A DNA stretch of 18,822 bases from Betaproteobacteria bacterium (GTDB taxonomy: Bacteria > Pseudomonadota > Gammaproteobacteria > Burkholderiales > Burkholderiaceae_A). Below, one piece after another: positions 8,259 through 15,198 of this stretch (position 1 is its first letter; every line of letters starts with the position of its first letter). Position numbers and translations under genes: made by a program. Where the stretch lies: the NCBI GenBank assembly GCA_028139685.1, contig JAOINQ010000018.1, forward strand, positions 1 through 18,822. Reading direction: 5' to 3'. The notes beneath the pieces are model-generated. The model was not told the origin of the DNA. It was given only the letters and a program-made list of their open reading frames with translations, and did no database searches.

Positions 8259-8850
8259 ATGGCTTTCTTTTTTTGTCTGTTTTAGTTAGCCATGCTAAGA
8301 GTGAGTTCTTCATTGCTTCTTCAACAGACATATTAATTGGCCTGATTAAGCTTCTTGGAATGAATATGGTGTACCCACCAACCATGTAACTCATCGGAAC
8401 ATAAACTGCGACCATCTGACTTTCAAAGTAGGGAAGCTCTTCTAGGGACTCCCTAGTAACTAAACCGACAAGCTGTATTTTAGACTCTGGAATAGTAACG
8501 ATAACAACCTGATTATTTTTTTGAGCATGGTCTTCAGAAAAATACTCAGCGAAACTTTTAATTGAATTGTAAACACTTTTAACGACTGGAATATTTGTAA
8601 ACGGTAGCTCTAGTAGGCCAAATATTTTATACAAAAAGGGCTGAGAAATTAAGATTCCTAGCGCAATAATACACACGATTGTAATTAGTAATCCAATTCC
8701 AGGAAAATAAAGGGTTCCCAATAGTGGTTGTATTAAAGTGCTAACATACTTTTCCGATGCAGTGACAAGAAAATAGATAATATAGATGGTCAAGCCAAGA
8801 GGTAAAACTGTTAAAAGACCTCTAAAAAAATATAAGGTTATCCTTTTCAT
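8257..8850 (-). CDS. DUF502 family membrane protein
   Basis: A 197-residue inner-membrane protein. The N terminus has a hydrophobic segment (about 8-31, G-L-L-T-V-L-P-L-G-L-T) and a second one (about 51-70), followed by the family hallmark I-P-V-V-K-S-V-Y-N-S-I-K (about 87-98). The soluble part follows, with V-G-L-V-T-R and a V-Y-V-P / G-G-Y-T block. DUF502 proteins are widespread; their molecular role is not established as far as I know. The start codon lies directly after the stop of the upstream gene with no gap, so it is probably translated from the same message as the seven-gene operon. Whether it belongs to that system or is a passenger is open. Confidence 0.85.
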   Translation of the reverse strand: MKRITLYFFRGLLTVLPLGLTIYIIYFLVTASEKYVSTLIQPLLGTLYFPGIGLLITIVCIIALGILISQPFLYKIFGLLELPFTNIPVVKSVYNSIKSFAEYFSEDHAQKNNQVVIVTIPESKIQLVGLVTRESLEELPYFESQMVAVYVPMSYMVGGYTIFIPRSLIRPINMSVEEAMKNSLLAWLTKTDKKRKP

Positions 8851-9306
8851 TTAACTATTTTTTAATTTATCTATAATCGCCTGATTTTTACTAACAAATT
8901 TTTGGTCAGAAATGGTCCTATTGATATCTCGTTTTGAATCATTTTCGTTATGGTTTTTATTTTTTTGGATTATATTTCTTTTTTCAAGATTTTCGTTAAG
9001 TTTTGCCTTCGAAAGTTTATGACTCTTTAAAAATTCTTCTGGAGTATACTTTTCCATTGGATGTAAAATTTTCGGTGCTTCTATATCTCTTGAATAATCA
9101 GGAGGAATTTTTTTTGGCGCAGGTACCTTTGAATTTATATTTTTTTTGGTTGGTACAGATATTATTGGCTTGCCAAGATTTAAAATTACATCTCTATCGA
9201 AAAGCTCTATATTTCTTCCTTTTTCTAATGGATCAACTAGCCTAGCATCCATATTAAGCCGCAAACTATTAAGATCAGGGTCAAATAGAAAGTTATATAT
9301 CTTCAT
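8851..9306 (-). CDS. Unrecognised charged protein of the ZorAB-like operon
   Basis: I do not recognise this family. From the ATG at 9306 it has 151 residues. Residues 1-50 look folded (aromatic and aliphatic, with F-L-F-D-P-D-L-N-S-L-R-L). From about 50 onward it is rich in Lys, Asn, Pro and Glu and probably disordered. It has no signal peptide or membrane segment. Its last residues, N-Q-A-I-I-D-K-L-K-N-S, nearly repeat the end of the kinase encoded at 11402-12913 (N-Q-S-I-I-D-R-I-K-K-L). It overlaps the end of the ZorB-like gene by 14 bases and abuts DUF502, so it is co-translated with them. An alternative ATG at 9351 would add 15 hydrophobic residues but increase the overlap; neither start has a clear ribosome site. 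A cytoplasmic adaptor is one possibility. Confidence 0.7.
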   Translation of the reverse strand: MKIYNFLFDPDLNSLRLNMDARLVDPLEKGRNIELFDRDVILNLGKPIISVPTKKNINSKVPAPKKIPPDYSRDIEAPKILHPMEKYTPEEFLKSHKLSKAKLNENLEKRNIIQKNKNHNENDSKRDINRTISDQKFVSKNQAIIDKLKNS

Positions 9307-9985
9307 TGTTATCAAGGGTATTAGCAATTTTTGAAATATTTTCGTCAGCATTAGTTACTATCCGAAACTCTACCCTTTGAGAAGCTTTTTCATCAATAAT
9401 TCCATCTTTTCCTACTATCGGTTGTGAAGACGACAAACCATTAGCCGTAAGTCTCTTTTTTAACCATTCCTCATGAGCAGTTGCTGCGTTCGATTTTAAA
9501 ATCCGCTCTAGTGTAGATCGAGTCCTCGCCTGAGAGAGCTCCATATTTTTAAAATAAGCATCCAGTTTCGTTGTTGCGGTTGTCCAAAATGTCGACGTGT
9601 GTCCTTCAACTCTGATTTCTTTGATTGATTCCTTAAATCTGCCCGATGTGAGTATTTCAACATATCTAGGTATAAAGTCGTCCAAAATTGCCGCAAACTT
9701 TGGTTTTAACTTATCAGAGCCGACACTAAATAAAACGTCTGGATTCCGAAATCTAATTGTCATATCTCCTAATAATTCAGCATTCCATTCTTTGAAATTT
9801 TCCGAAAATTCGTCCTGAAGAGCCATCTTAAGATTTTTTCTAGTTATCTCATATTCCTTGATTATAAGGGTGGTCGTTTGTTCAACTCGTAACATATATA
9901 AAGTCGCTAGTAATAGAAAGACCATCATGAGGCCCATCATGAGGTCGCTTAAAGGAATCCAGTGAGTATTAGAGGCTTCGTTCAT
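9293..9985 (-). CDS. ZorB-like MotB/OmpA-family motor subunit
   Basis: A 230-residue inner-membrane protein with one N-terminal transmembrane helix (about 14-33) preceded by W-I-P-L-S-D-L-M-M-G-L-M. The Asp at 14 occupies the place of the ion-carrying Asp of MotB and ZorB. A linker (about 38-70) leads to an OmpA-like peptidoglycan-binding domain: F-S-V-G-S-D-K-L-K-P, then V-E-G-H-T-S, S-Q-A-R-T-R-S-T-L, and finally S-Q-R-V-E-F-R-I (about 201-208). The long insertion between V-E-G-H-T-S and S-Q-A-R-T-R recalls ZorB rather than flagellar MotB. With the ZorA-like protein encoded 15 bases upstream it should form an ion-driven 5:2 membrane motor anchored to the cell wall (inference from the family). 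No flagellar genes are nearby. Confidence 0.85.
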   Translation of the reverse strand: MNEASNTHWIPLSDLMMGLMMVFLLLATLYMLRVEQTTTLIIKEYEITRKNLKMALQDEFSENFKEWNAELLGDMTIRFRNPDVLFSVGSDKLKPKFAAILDDFIPRYVEILTSGRFKESIKEIRVEGHTSTFWTTATTKLDAYFKNMELSQARTRSTLERILKSNAATAHEEWLKKRLTANGLSSSQPIVGKDGIIDEKASQRVEFRIVTNADENISKIANTLDNNEDI

Positions 9986-10000
9986 GATAGTTTTATACGT

Positions 10001-11347
10001 TTATATTCTTTTTGATAACTCAACAACTTCTCTTAATTTCTCTGTTAGAGGAAGATAGTCTTCAACAAATCGATTTGATAGTGCCGCAAGTTGCCTTCCA
10101 AGAGATTCTAAAGAACTATTTAATTCCTTTTGTAAAGCTTTATCAAGTGCTAGCACACTTTCTTTAACAATTCTTGAATTATCCTCTAACCCAGCATTAA
10201 ATGTCTTCTGATTTTCTAAAATAGTTTCCGCTATTTGTTTTTTTAATTCATTACCAGATATTTGCATTTGTATTCCCAGGTTTTCTGTAGCTTTTTTCAT
10301 TTGTTTTTGCAATTCATCAAGGTGGCTTTCACTATTTTTAAATATAGTTTCAAACATAGTTTTGAACTCTTTTTCAGAATTAGCCACCTGCTTGACTAAT
10401 GTATCAGCGTTTGTAGAAAATTGTTCGTGCACTCGTTGCATCCCTTTTTCAATCTGTTCCAACATATCGCTCGTCTTTTGTTCAAAAGTTGGCGTGACAG
10501 AACTCATAGTTTTTAGCACTTCTGCTAAGCTTTTTTGTTGGTTATTTAATATTTCACGATTTTGGTTCAAGTAATCAATTTGAGTTTTCAAGTCTTGTGC
10601 AGTCGATGAAAAAACTCCGGCATTTTGCACGATCTCTTTGAGTTTGTTAGTAGCTTTCTCTAACTCCTCTCTCGATGCACGTTGATTTTCTTTGATAATT
10701 TCAAGCTCATCCTTGTATTGAATTTGCCACGATAAGAGCTTTGAAACGGCACTATTTAACTCTTTAAAATTGTCTCCAAATTGCTCAGTAATTTTAGTAT
10801 TGAAATCCTTTATAACTTCGCGAAGAGCCTCTATTATAGCTTTTTGATTATTCTCAACCATGTGCTTTGAAAAGGTCTTGAATTCTTCCTGCAAAGAAAG
10901 GAAGTGCTCTTCAGATTTTTCCTTGAACTCTTTTATTTCTGCGCGGATATTAGTTTCATCTTGCCCAATAATTGACTCTTTAAGAGAATTTATAGAAAGG
11001 ACAACATCGGATAAGGATGCTGTTTGGCCTGCAATTTGATTCTTGTTGTCTTTAACTTTTCTGAAGCGCTGTCCAAATCTAAGAGTGAGCGCTCCGAATA
11101 CCCCTGCTAATGAGGCCCAAAATGCAGTTCTTATTCCAGATAAAAGGTTTGGCACACTTTGCGATATATTTTCTGGGTTGAAACTAAACAGAGCTATAGT
11201 AATACCAGTAAAACAACCTAGTATACCGAGTGTCGTTAGTACTTCAGGTCCGTGTGCAACTGCAAACCTATCGAACTTTACGTGGAAGTAGATTGTAATT
11301 ATTAAAATTCCGACAATAAAGCCAAGTTCTAGAAATTCTGTATTCAT
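10001..11347 (-). CDS. ZorA-like MotA/TolQ/ExbB-family motor subunit with long coiled-coil tail
   Basis: A 448-residue protein. Three hydrophobic segments lie at about 6-23, 35-55 and 68-90. The block A-H-G-P-E-V-L-T-T-L-G-I-L-G-C-F-T-G-I (31-49), followed by S-V-P-N-L-L-S-G-I-R-T-A-F-W-A-S-L-A-G-V (64-83), matches the ZorA pattern as I remember it. From about 115 to 440 the chain is almost entirely heptad-like, rich in Glu, Lys, Gln and Leu, predicting a long cytoplasmic coiled-coil tail like the ZorA tail that carries the signal inward. The ATG at 11347 is preferred over that at 11359 because a GGA lies upstream at usable distance and the first helix starts soon after. The 54 bases after the kinase stop are the longest gap in the operon and could hold an internal promoter. 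Confidence 0.85.
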   Translation of the reverse strand: MNTEFLELGFIVGILIITIYFHVKFDRFAVAHGPEVLTTLGILGCFTGITIALFSFNPENISQSVPNLLSGIRTAFWASLAGVFGALTLRFGQRFRKVKDNKNQIAGQTASLSDVVLSINSLKESIIGQDETNIRAEIKEFKEKSEEHFLSLQEEFKTFSKHMVENNQKAIIEALREVIKDFNTKITEQFGDNFKELNSAVSKLLSWQIQYKDELEIIKENQRASREELEKATNKLKEIVQNAGVFSSTAQDLKTQIDYLNQNREILNNQQKSLAEVLKTMSSVTPTFEQKTSDMLEQIEKGMQRVHEQFSTNADTLVKQVANSEKEFKTMFETIFKNSESHLDELQKQMKKATENLGIQMQISGNELKKQIAETILENQKTFNAGLEDNSRIVKESVLALDKALQKELNSSLESLGRQLAALSNRFVEDYLPLTEKLREVVELSKRI

Positions 11348-11401
11348 TTTATATTCCATTTACATAATACTTAAATTATAGAAGGATTCTGACTTGAGTC
11401 T

Positions 11402-12913
11402 TTATAATTTTTTAATTCGATCTATTATGCTTTGGTTGCCAGGTAGTTTTTTTGGTAAATTTGTAAAAGTTCTAGGTTTACTTGCAGGCTCTAACTTCGC
11501 TTTATTGCCTTCCAAACGATATCCAGCCTCTGATTCTGACAAGATTTTGACTTGATTTAGATTATTGACTAAAACAAATACCTCCGACAAACCAGAGGGA
11601 AAGGATGGATGGTTTAATATATTTTTTGGTTGAATAGTCTCAGTTATAGTGATCCATTTTCCAATCCATTTTTTATTGGGAAGAGAAGATCCTGACAAAA
11701 TGGCACCTTCAACTATATCCGGTAAAAATTTAATTCTGAAAAGTTTGCCTTTTTTTAATTCATCCATATCGAGGTAAATATAGGGTCTAAGTCTCCTATC
11801 GAGTCCAAACTGGGATTTTCCTTCCCTAACGTCAACGACTTTTCCGATGATTTCGACCCTTTTTCCAACGAATCCATTTATTTCAGGAAACTTATTGCCA
11901 TTTACTATCTGGTAGTCAGAAAGATATGGATTTGATTTATCTATAGTGTGAACAGTAGATTTAGTACTTTTAAATGGCGGTTTATAGGTATAATTTTTTT
12001 TCGCTCTGAAGGTATTCGAATAGAAGTGTTTTGGATTAGGTATCGATGCAAAATGGTTAATACATATTTCTGTGAAAGCATTAAGCATATTTATATTAAC
12101 TATTTGTTTTGATAGTTCAAAAAAAATTTTTGATTCCAGAGGTTTGGTTAAGTCTGTGGCTCGGAATAAGATTCCTTCTTCGTCACTATAAGTTAGATCC
12201 CATAAATTTGGATTCTCTATCAAGAAAGTCAGAGAAACATCCAATTGTATAAAACCAAACCAGTCTAAATAACTATGGAAGTTATCCTTGTTTCTTTCAG
12301 GGTGCTGAAAGTTAGAGTGACCTAACTCTGAGGCCTTTTTTCCCTTAAGTCCCGGTACGAACATCCCGTCATAATCGATTAGTTTGAGATCGAGTCCATC
12401 TTTGGAGACGATTAGATTCCCTGGTTGAAGATCCCCGTGTGCAATTTGTTTGTCATAGAGATATGATTGAAGATTTCGAATCTGGTTTTTAAGATTTGTT
12501 AGAGTGGCAGAGTCATTATGATGTTTATTAATAAACTCACCTAAGGTAAGTCCGTTTATCCATTCCATTTTTACTATCGGGAAGGGTTTTCCATTAACGA
12601 CGATTCCTTTCTCTAGAAATATAAAGTCAGAAAAAACATTTGCATTTTTAAGTTCTCCTTTATGTAGAGTATCCGAAATATTTCTATAGCGTTCCTTCAG
12701 GTCGGATGGCATATGCAGGAAGCATCTAACAGCATATGTTTTTTTTGAACAACGAACTTTGAAGATGATTGCGAAATTACCTGATCTTACTCGCGGCAGT
12801 CCTAAAGCGTTAAGTTCGAGACTACCCGAGGCTAATTCCATGTCCAAAAAAACACTTTTCGTATTTCTCTGGGCTGTATTTAAATAATCTTCTAATGTTG
12901 GCAAGTCAGTCAT
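11402..12913 (-). CDS. Atypical Ser/Thr protein kinase with C-terminal beta-rich (OB-like) domain
   Basis: A 503-residue soluble kinase. The kinase domain spans about 40-300. The expected VAIK lysine position reads Y-A-V-R-C-F (R63). The catalytic loop is A-H-G-D-L-Q-P-G-N-L (158-167), with D161 and N166, and the metal-binding segment is L-I-D-Y-D-G-M (D180) in place of DFG. This layout recalls kinases of the TerY-P triad, as far as I remember. After a basic linker (about 300-330) comes a beta-rich region (about 335-430: V-G-K-R-V-E-I-I-G-K-V-V, then R-P-Y-I-Y-L-D-M-D, then W-I-G-K-W-I-T-I-T) that looks like an OB-fold, hence possibly nucleic-acid or ligand binding. The tail ends N-Q-S-I-I-D-R-I-K-K-L, shared with the charged protein downstream. 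It overlaps the phosphatase gene by eight bases. The activity of the Arg63 form is unproven. Confidence 0.85.
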   Translation of the reverse strand: MTDLPTLEDYLNTAQRNTKSVFLDMELASGSLELNALGLPRVRSGNFAIIFKVRCSKKTYAVRCFLHMPSDLKERYRNISDTLHKGELKNANVFSDFIFLEKGIVVNGKPFPIVKMEWINGLTLGEFINKHHNDSATLTNLKNQIRNLQSYLYDKQIAHGDLQPGNLIVSKDGLDLKLIDYDGMFVPGLKGKKASELGHSNFQHPERNKDNFHSYLDWFGFIQLDVSLTFLIENPNLWDLTYSDEEGILFRATDLTKPLESKIFFELSKQIVNINMLNAFTEICINHFASIPNPKHFYSNTFRAKKNYTYKPPFKSTKSTVHTIDKSNPYLSDYQIVNGNKFPEINGFVGKRVEIIGKVVDVREGKSQFGLDRRLRPYIYLDMDELKKGKLFRIKFLPDIVEGAILSGSSLPNKKWIGKWITITETIQPKNILNHPSFPSGLSEVFVLVNNLNQVKILSESEAGYRLEGNKAKLEPASKPRTFTNLPKKLPGNQSIIDRIKKL

Positions 12914-13655
12914 TTAGTTCTACCCATACAATTGTATAATCATCCTTTTTAAGTAGCCCCAAATCCTTTTCTTGATTTATCCAGTCTTTCAGCTCTTCAT
13001 CATTTTTTTTTAAAATATTTATCGCATCATCTACGGTATCCTGGATAGAAATCTCAATGATTCTCGAGGCGATAGCATCGGTGAGTAGAAAAAGTTCGTC
13101 ATTTTTAATCTCTTTTTTTTTTAATTTTATAACATCCCAATCTTTCCCAAAATTAGGAAAAAACGATTCCTTTTCACTGGAGAGTGTTGAGAGTAAAGTA
13201 GGTTTTTTATTGAAGTTGTAATCATTATGCATTGAGAGCATTGTCATCCTGTCGTCCTGGTTCCAAACGGCTACGCTATCTCCTACAGAAAATATTTCTA
13301 CTGTTGTACCGTGATCTATTAACCCCAATATGGTAGCAAAACTTCCTCGATTAAAAGAAGCTTCTTGTGACCACGAAAGAGTTTTTTTGAGATATTTTTC
13401 TTTAAATGATGATCTTGCATGAGAGAGAATTTGTTCAATAGTTTTCTCGTGCAGGAAAGAGCCCCTTTTTTTTTGCTTAACAACAAAATTAAAACTTTGG
13501 CATAAAATTTCAGACCATGCTTTTGAATCGAATGATTCGGAGGCACCGTCGCTTAGCGCACATGAAATTTCATCATCTCTAAGAAGAAAGCTGTCTTCAT
13601 TGGCTTCTGGAAAATCCTCTTCTTTTGGTATAGAAACTACCGAGCGGATTTTCAT
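12906..13655 (-). CDS. PP2C-type Ser/Thr protein phosphatase
   Basis: A 249-residue metal-dependent phosphatase expected to reverse the neighbouring kinase. PP2C motifs appear in order: N-E-D-S-F (19-23); the metal Asp D36 in L-S-D-G-A-S (the usual DGMGG is altered to DGASE); G-S-F-A-T-I-L (104-110), where the family often has G-T/G-C-T; G-D-S (126-128); the second metal Asp D193 in L-L-T-D-A; and D238-D239 in K-K-D-D-Y-T near the end. It is a compact member with no extra domain or membrane segment. The stop overlaps the kinase start by eight bases, and the gene starts six bases after the vWA stop, so the three are translationally linked. Such kinase-phosphatase-vWA trios are known as TerY-P triads. 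Confidence 0.85.
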   Translation of the reverse strand: MKIRSVVSIPKEEDFPEANEDSFLLRDDEISCALSDGASESFDSKAWSEILCQSFNFVVKQKKRGSFLHEKTIEQILSHARSSFKEKYLKKTLSWSQEASFNRGSFATILGLIDHGTTVEIFSVGDSVAVWNQDDRMTMLSMHNDYNFNKKPTLLSTLSSEKESFFPNFGKDWDVIKLKKKEIKNDELFLLTDAIASRIIEISIQDTVDDAINILKKNDEELKDWINQEKDLGLLKKDDYTIVWVELND

Positions 13656-13661
13656 AGTGCG

Positions 13662-14510
13662 CTACCTAAGTTGCATAGACTGAGATGATGCTCTGGTTCC
13701 AATATCAAAAAAGTCAACTATTTCGATTGGCTCAACGTTAAAAAAGAAACCCCTACTTTTATCAGCAACTGAATATCCTTTCTCACGCGCAGCCAGTGAG
13801 ACACCTTCTGGAAGAATACTAGACATGCGAAACAAGCTCTTCCCGTGGATGTCTGTGATTTCATCCTCGCTAACCGGAAACTTAATGGGTCTCACACCCT
13901 CATCACTAGTATGAAGATTAAATAGTAGAACACTTCCATCATTTGTACTCAATTGTCCCATCTGCTCAGCTATGCTTTCAGGATCTCCGTCTGAGGACTC
14001 TCCATCTGTAACATGTAATACAGTTGGTGGATACGAATCCGAATGGTTGTCACACCACGTAGCAAGCTCAATTGCAGCAACTTTAAGCGCTTCTTTCATA
14101 GGAGTTCCGCCTGTTGCTTCAGGAACGAACCAAACTGGAAACTTGATCTTCTCTTCGTTCACACCCCCAGCTCCGTCAGGTACTTTCTTGATTCTGTCTT
14201 CTACAGATAACGGAAATTGCTCAAATAATGAAACGGGATTAAAGACCTTTCCTGCGAATGCACCTTGAAGAGGGTTTCTGACGCCATTTCCCCCATAACC
14301 AATAACACCGATTTCGAAGTAATCCCGGACACCCTCAGCCTTGGAACTTCTGGCAATTAAATTCATTACTACTCGATTTAGGGCATCAGAAACAAACTGT
14401 GCTTTAGTCATCATAAGATTACTTGCCTGATCTGACATCGAACCCGATTGATCAATTAAGAACAAAAAACAAGTTGGGTGAGTCCTACTAATTTCTGCTG
14501 AATAAGGCAT
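13662..14510 (-). CDS. von Willebrand factor A domain protein (TerY-like)
   Basis: A 282-residue protein that is nearly all one vWA domain. The metal-ion-dependent adhesion site is complete: D20-Q-S-G-S24 (D20, S22 and S24), T136 in T-G-G-T-P-M, and D169 in V-T-D-G-E-S. A metal-bridged protein partner is therefore expected, probably the kinase or a phosphorylated substrate. No signal peptide is seen, so it should be cytoplasmic, unlike membrane BatA-type vWA proteins. The tail beyond about 215 is a small extension with F-R-M-S-S and a Ser/Gln-rich end. It is the first gene of the seven-gene operon. GGAG lies nine bases before the ATG on the minus strand. No TerZ, TerD or TerC genes are in the window, so the tellurite-resistance label of TerY relatives should not be carried over. 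Confidence 0.87.
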   Translation of the reverse strand: MPYSAEISRTHPTCFLFLIDQSGSMSDQASNLMMTKAQFVSDALNRVVMNLIARSSKAEGVRDYFEIGVIGYGGNGVRNPLQGAFAGKVFNPVSLFEQFPLSVEDRIKKVPDGAGGVNEEKIKFPVWFVPEATGGTPMKEALKVAAIELATWCDNHSDSYPPTVLHVTDGESSDGDPESIAEQMGQLSTNDGSVLLFNLHTSDEGVRPIKFPVSEDEITDIHGKSLFRMSSILPEGVSLAAREKGYSVADKSRGFFFNVEPIEIVDFFDIGTRASSQSMQLR

Positions 14511-14576
14511 ACTCGATCACTCCGTTTTTTTTGGGATTTTACCATGTAATGTGTGGAAAGACTGAGAATAATCTGG

Positions 14577-14612
14577 AGTTTTCCATATTTCGTTTTCAAT
14601 TTAGGGAAAACT
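14577..14612. repeat. Inverted repeat upstream of the vWA-kinase-motor operon
   Basis: AGTTTTCC (14577-14584) and GGAAAACT (14605-14612) are perfect 8-base inverted copies separated by 20 bases. They bracket the candidate -10 of the minus-strand promoter, the usual arrangement for a dimeric repressor or activator site. A looser half-site, GGAAAGACT, lies at 14555-14563. The region is AT-rich, so chance occurrence is possible. Confidence 0.35.
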
Positions 14613-14627
14613 TTATATAATTGTCAG
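14598..14627 (-). promoter_or_regulatory. Candidate promoter of the seven-gene minus-strand operon
   Basis: Read on the minus strand, CTGACA (14627-14622) is a good -35 and TAAATT (14603-14598) a weaker -10, with 18 bases between. It lies about 90 bases upstream of the vWA start codon and is the best match I found in the gap between the divergent genes. Confidence 0.3.
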
Positions 14628-14727
14628 AATGAAATTAAACATAGTTTTTTTAATTATTGAGACTCTGTGTTTATTAATGTAACCAGGATTCAACCAAGAT
14701 GATTAGGATAATTGACAACATTTCCTT

Positions 14728-14756
14728 TGGCTTCGTCTGGGAAGAATTTATATTAT
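14728..14756 (+). promoter_or_regulatory. Candidate promoter of the SPE-like secreted protein gene
   Basis: TTGGCT (14728-14733) and TATTAT (14751-14756) are spaced by 17 bases. A transcript would begin near 14763, which agrees with the ATG at 14790 and argues against the longer open frame that begins at 14712. Confidence 0.4.
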
Positions 14757-14789
14757 TCTTGCTTAAGTAAATTAATACTCGGTGATGAA

Positions 14790-15194
14790 ATGCACGAAAC
14801 AAACATATGGTGGACCCGATCGGCTCTAATACTACTTTTCTATTTTTCTTTTGCTCCAAAGGTTTTTGCTATTGACTGGGAAAGAAGAGCTACGGGTCAA
14901 ACTTACGTAGAGTACTTTGGAACGGTTGTGAGAACCGGAGAAGTTGCTTCTATGCTTATGCTTAGAGATTACACAGCCGAGACTGATTTTCAGGGAGTAA
15001 CTGTAAGATCTATCCAAACTGAAAGATTGTTTAATTGTAAAGAAAATATTACTCGAGTAAAAAAATACGATGGTTATTCTGAGGAAATGGGAATGGGGGA
15101 ATTAGTTCTGGAAAAGGCAGGAGATAATGAATGGGAAAAAATCCAACCTAGCACTTTCCTTCAGTACGCACTGAGAACAGCTTGCCTAGGTTAA
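14790..15194 (+). CDS. Small secreted protein, surface-adhesin E (SPE)-like
   Basis: A 134-residue exported protein. The first 26 or so residues form a signal peptide (hydrophobic A-L-I-L-L-F-Y-F-S-F-A, cut after V-F-A), leaving I-D-W-E at the mature N terminus. The mature part is a short beta-rich domain with two cysteines, one in L-F-N-C-K and one in R-T-A-C at the very end, placed to form a disulfide. The order of features (aromatic start, strand pairs, mid Cys, W-E-K-I-Q-P-S, late Cys) resembles the surface-adhesin E domain family. Function is not clear; such proteins are common small periplasmic or outer-surface proteins. The frame stays open up to 14712, but the ATG at 14790 is preferred because it gives a clean signal peptide and follows the candidate promoter. 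It converges with the GGDEF gene, four bases apart. Confidence 0.7.
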   Translation: MHETNIWWTRSALILLFYFSFAPKVFAIDWERRATGQTYVEYFGTVVRTGEVASMLMLRDYTAETDFQGVTVRSIQTERLFNCKENITRVKKYDGYSEEMGMGELVLEKAGDNEWEKIQPSTFLQYALRTACLG

Positions 15195-15198
15195 TTAA

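Noticed and set aside
8257..14510. Flagellar MotAB or T6SS reading of the motor and kinase genes
   Set aside because: No flagellar, chemotaxis or T6SS structural genes nearby; the N-terminal motifs and the long coiled coil fit ZorAB better.
13662..14510. Tellurite resistance function for the vWA gene
   Set aside because: No TerB, TerC, TerD or TerZ genes in the window; the name TerY alone does not show the phenotype.
14712..14789. N-terminal extension of the secreted SPE-like protein
   Set aside because: It would bury the signal peptide and start upstream of the likely transcription start.
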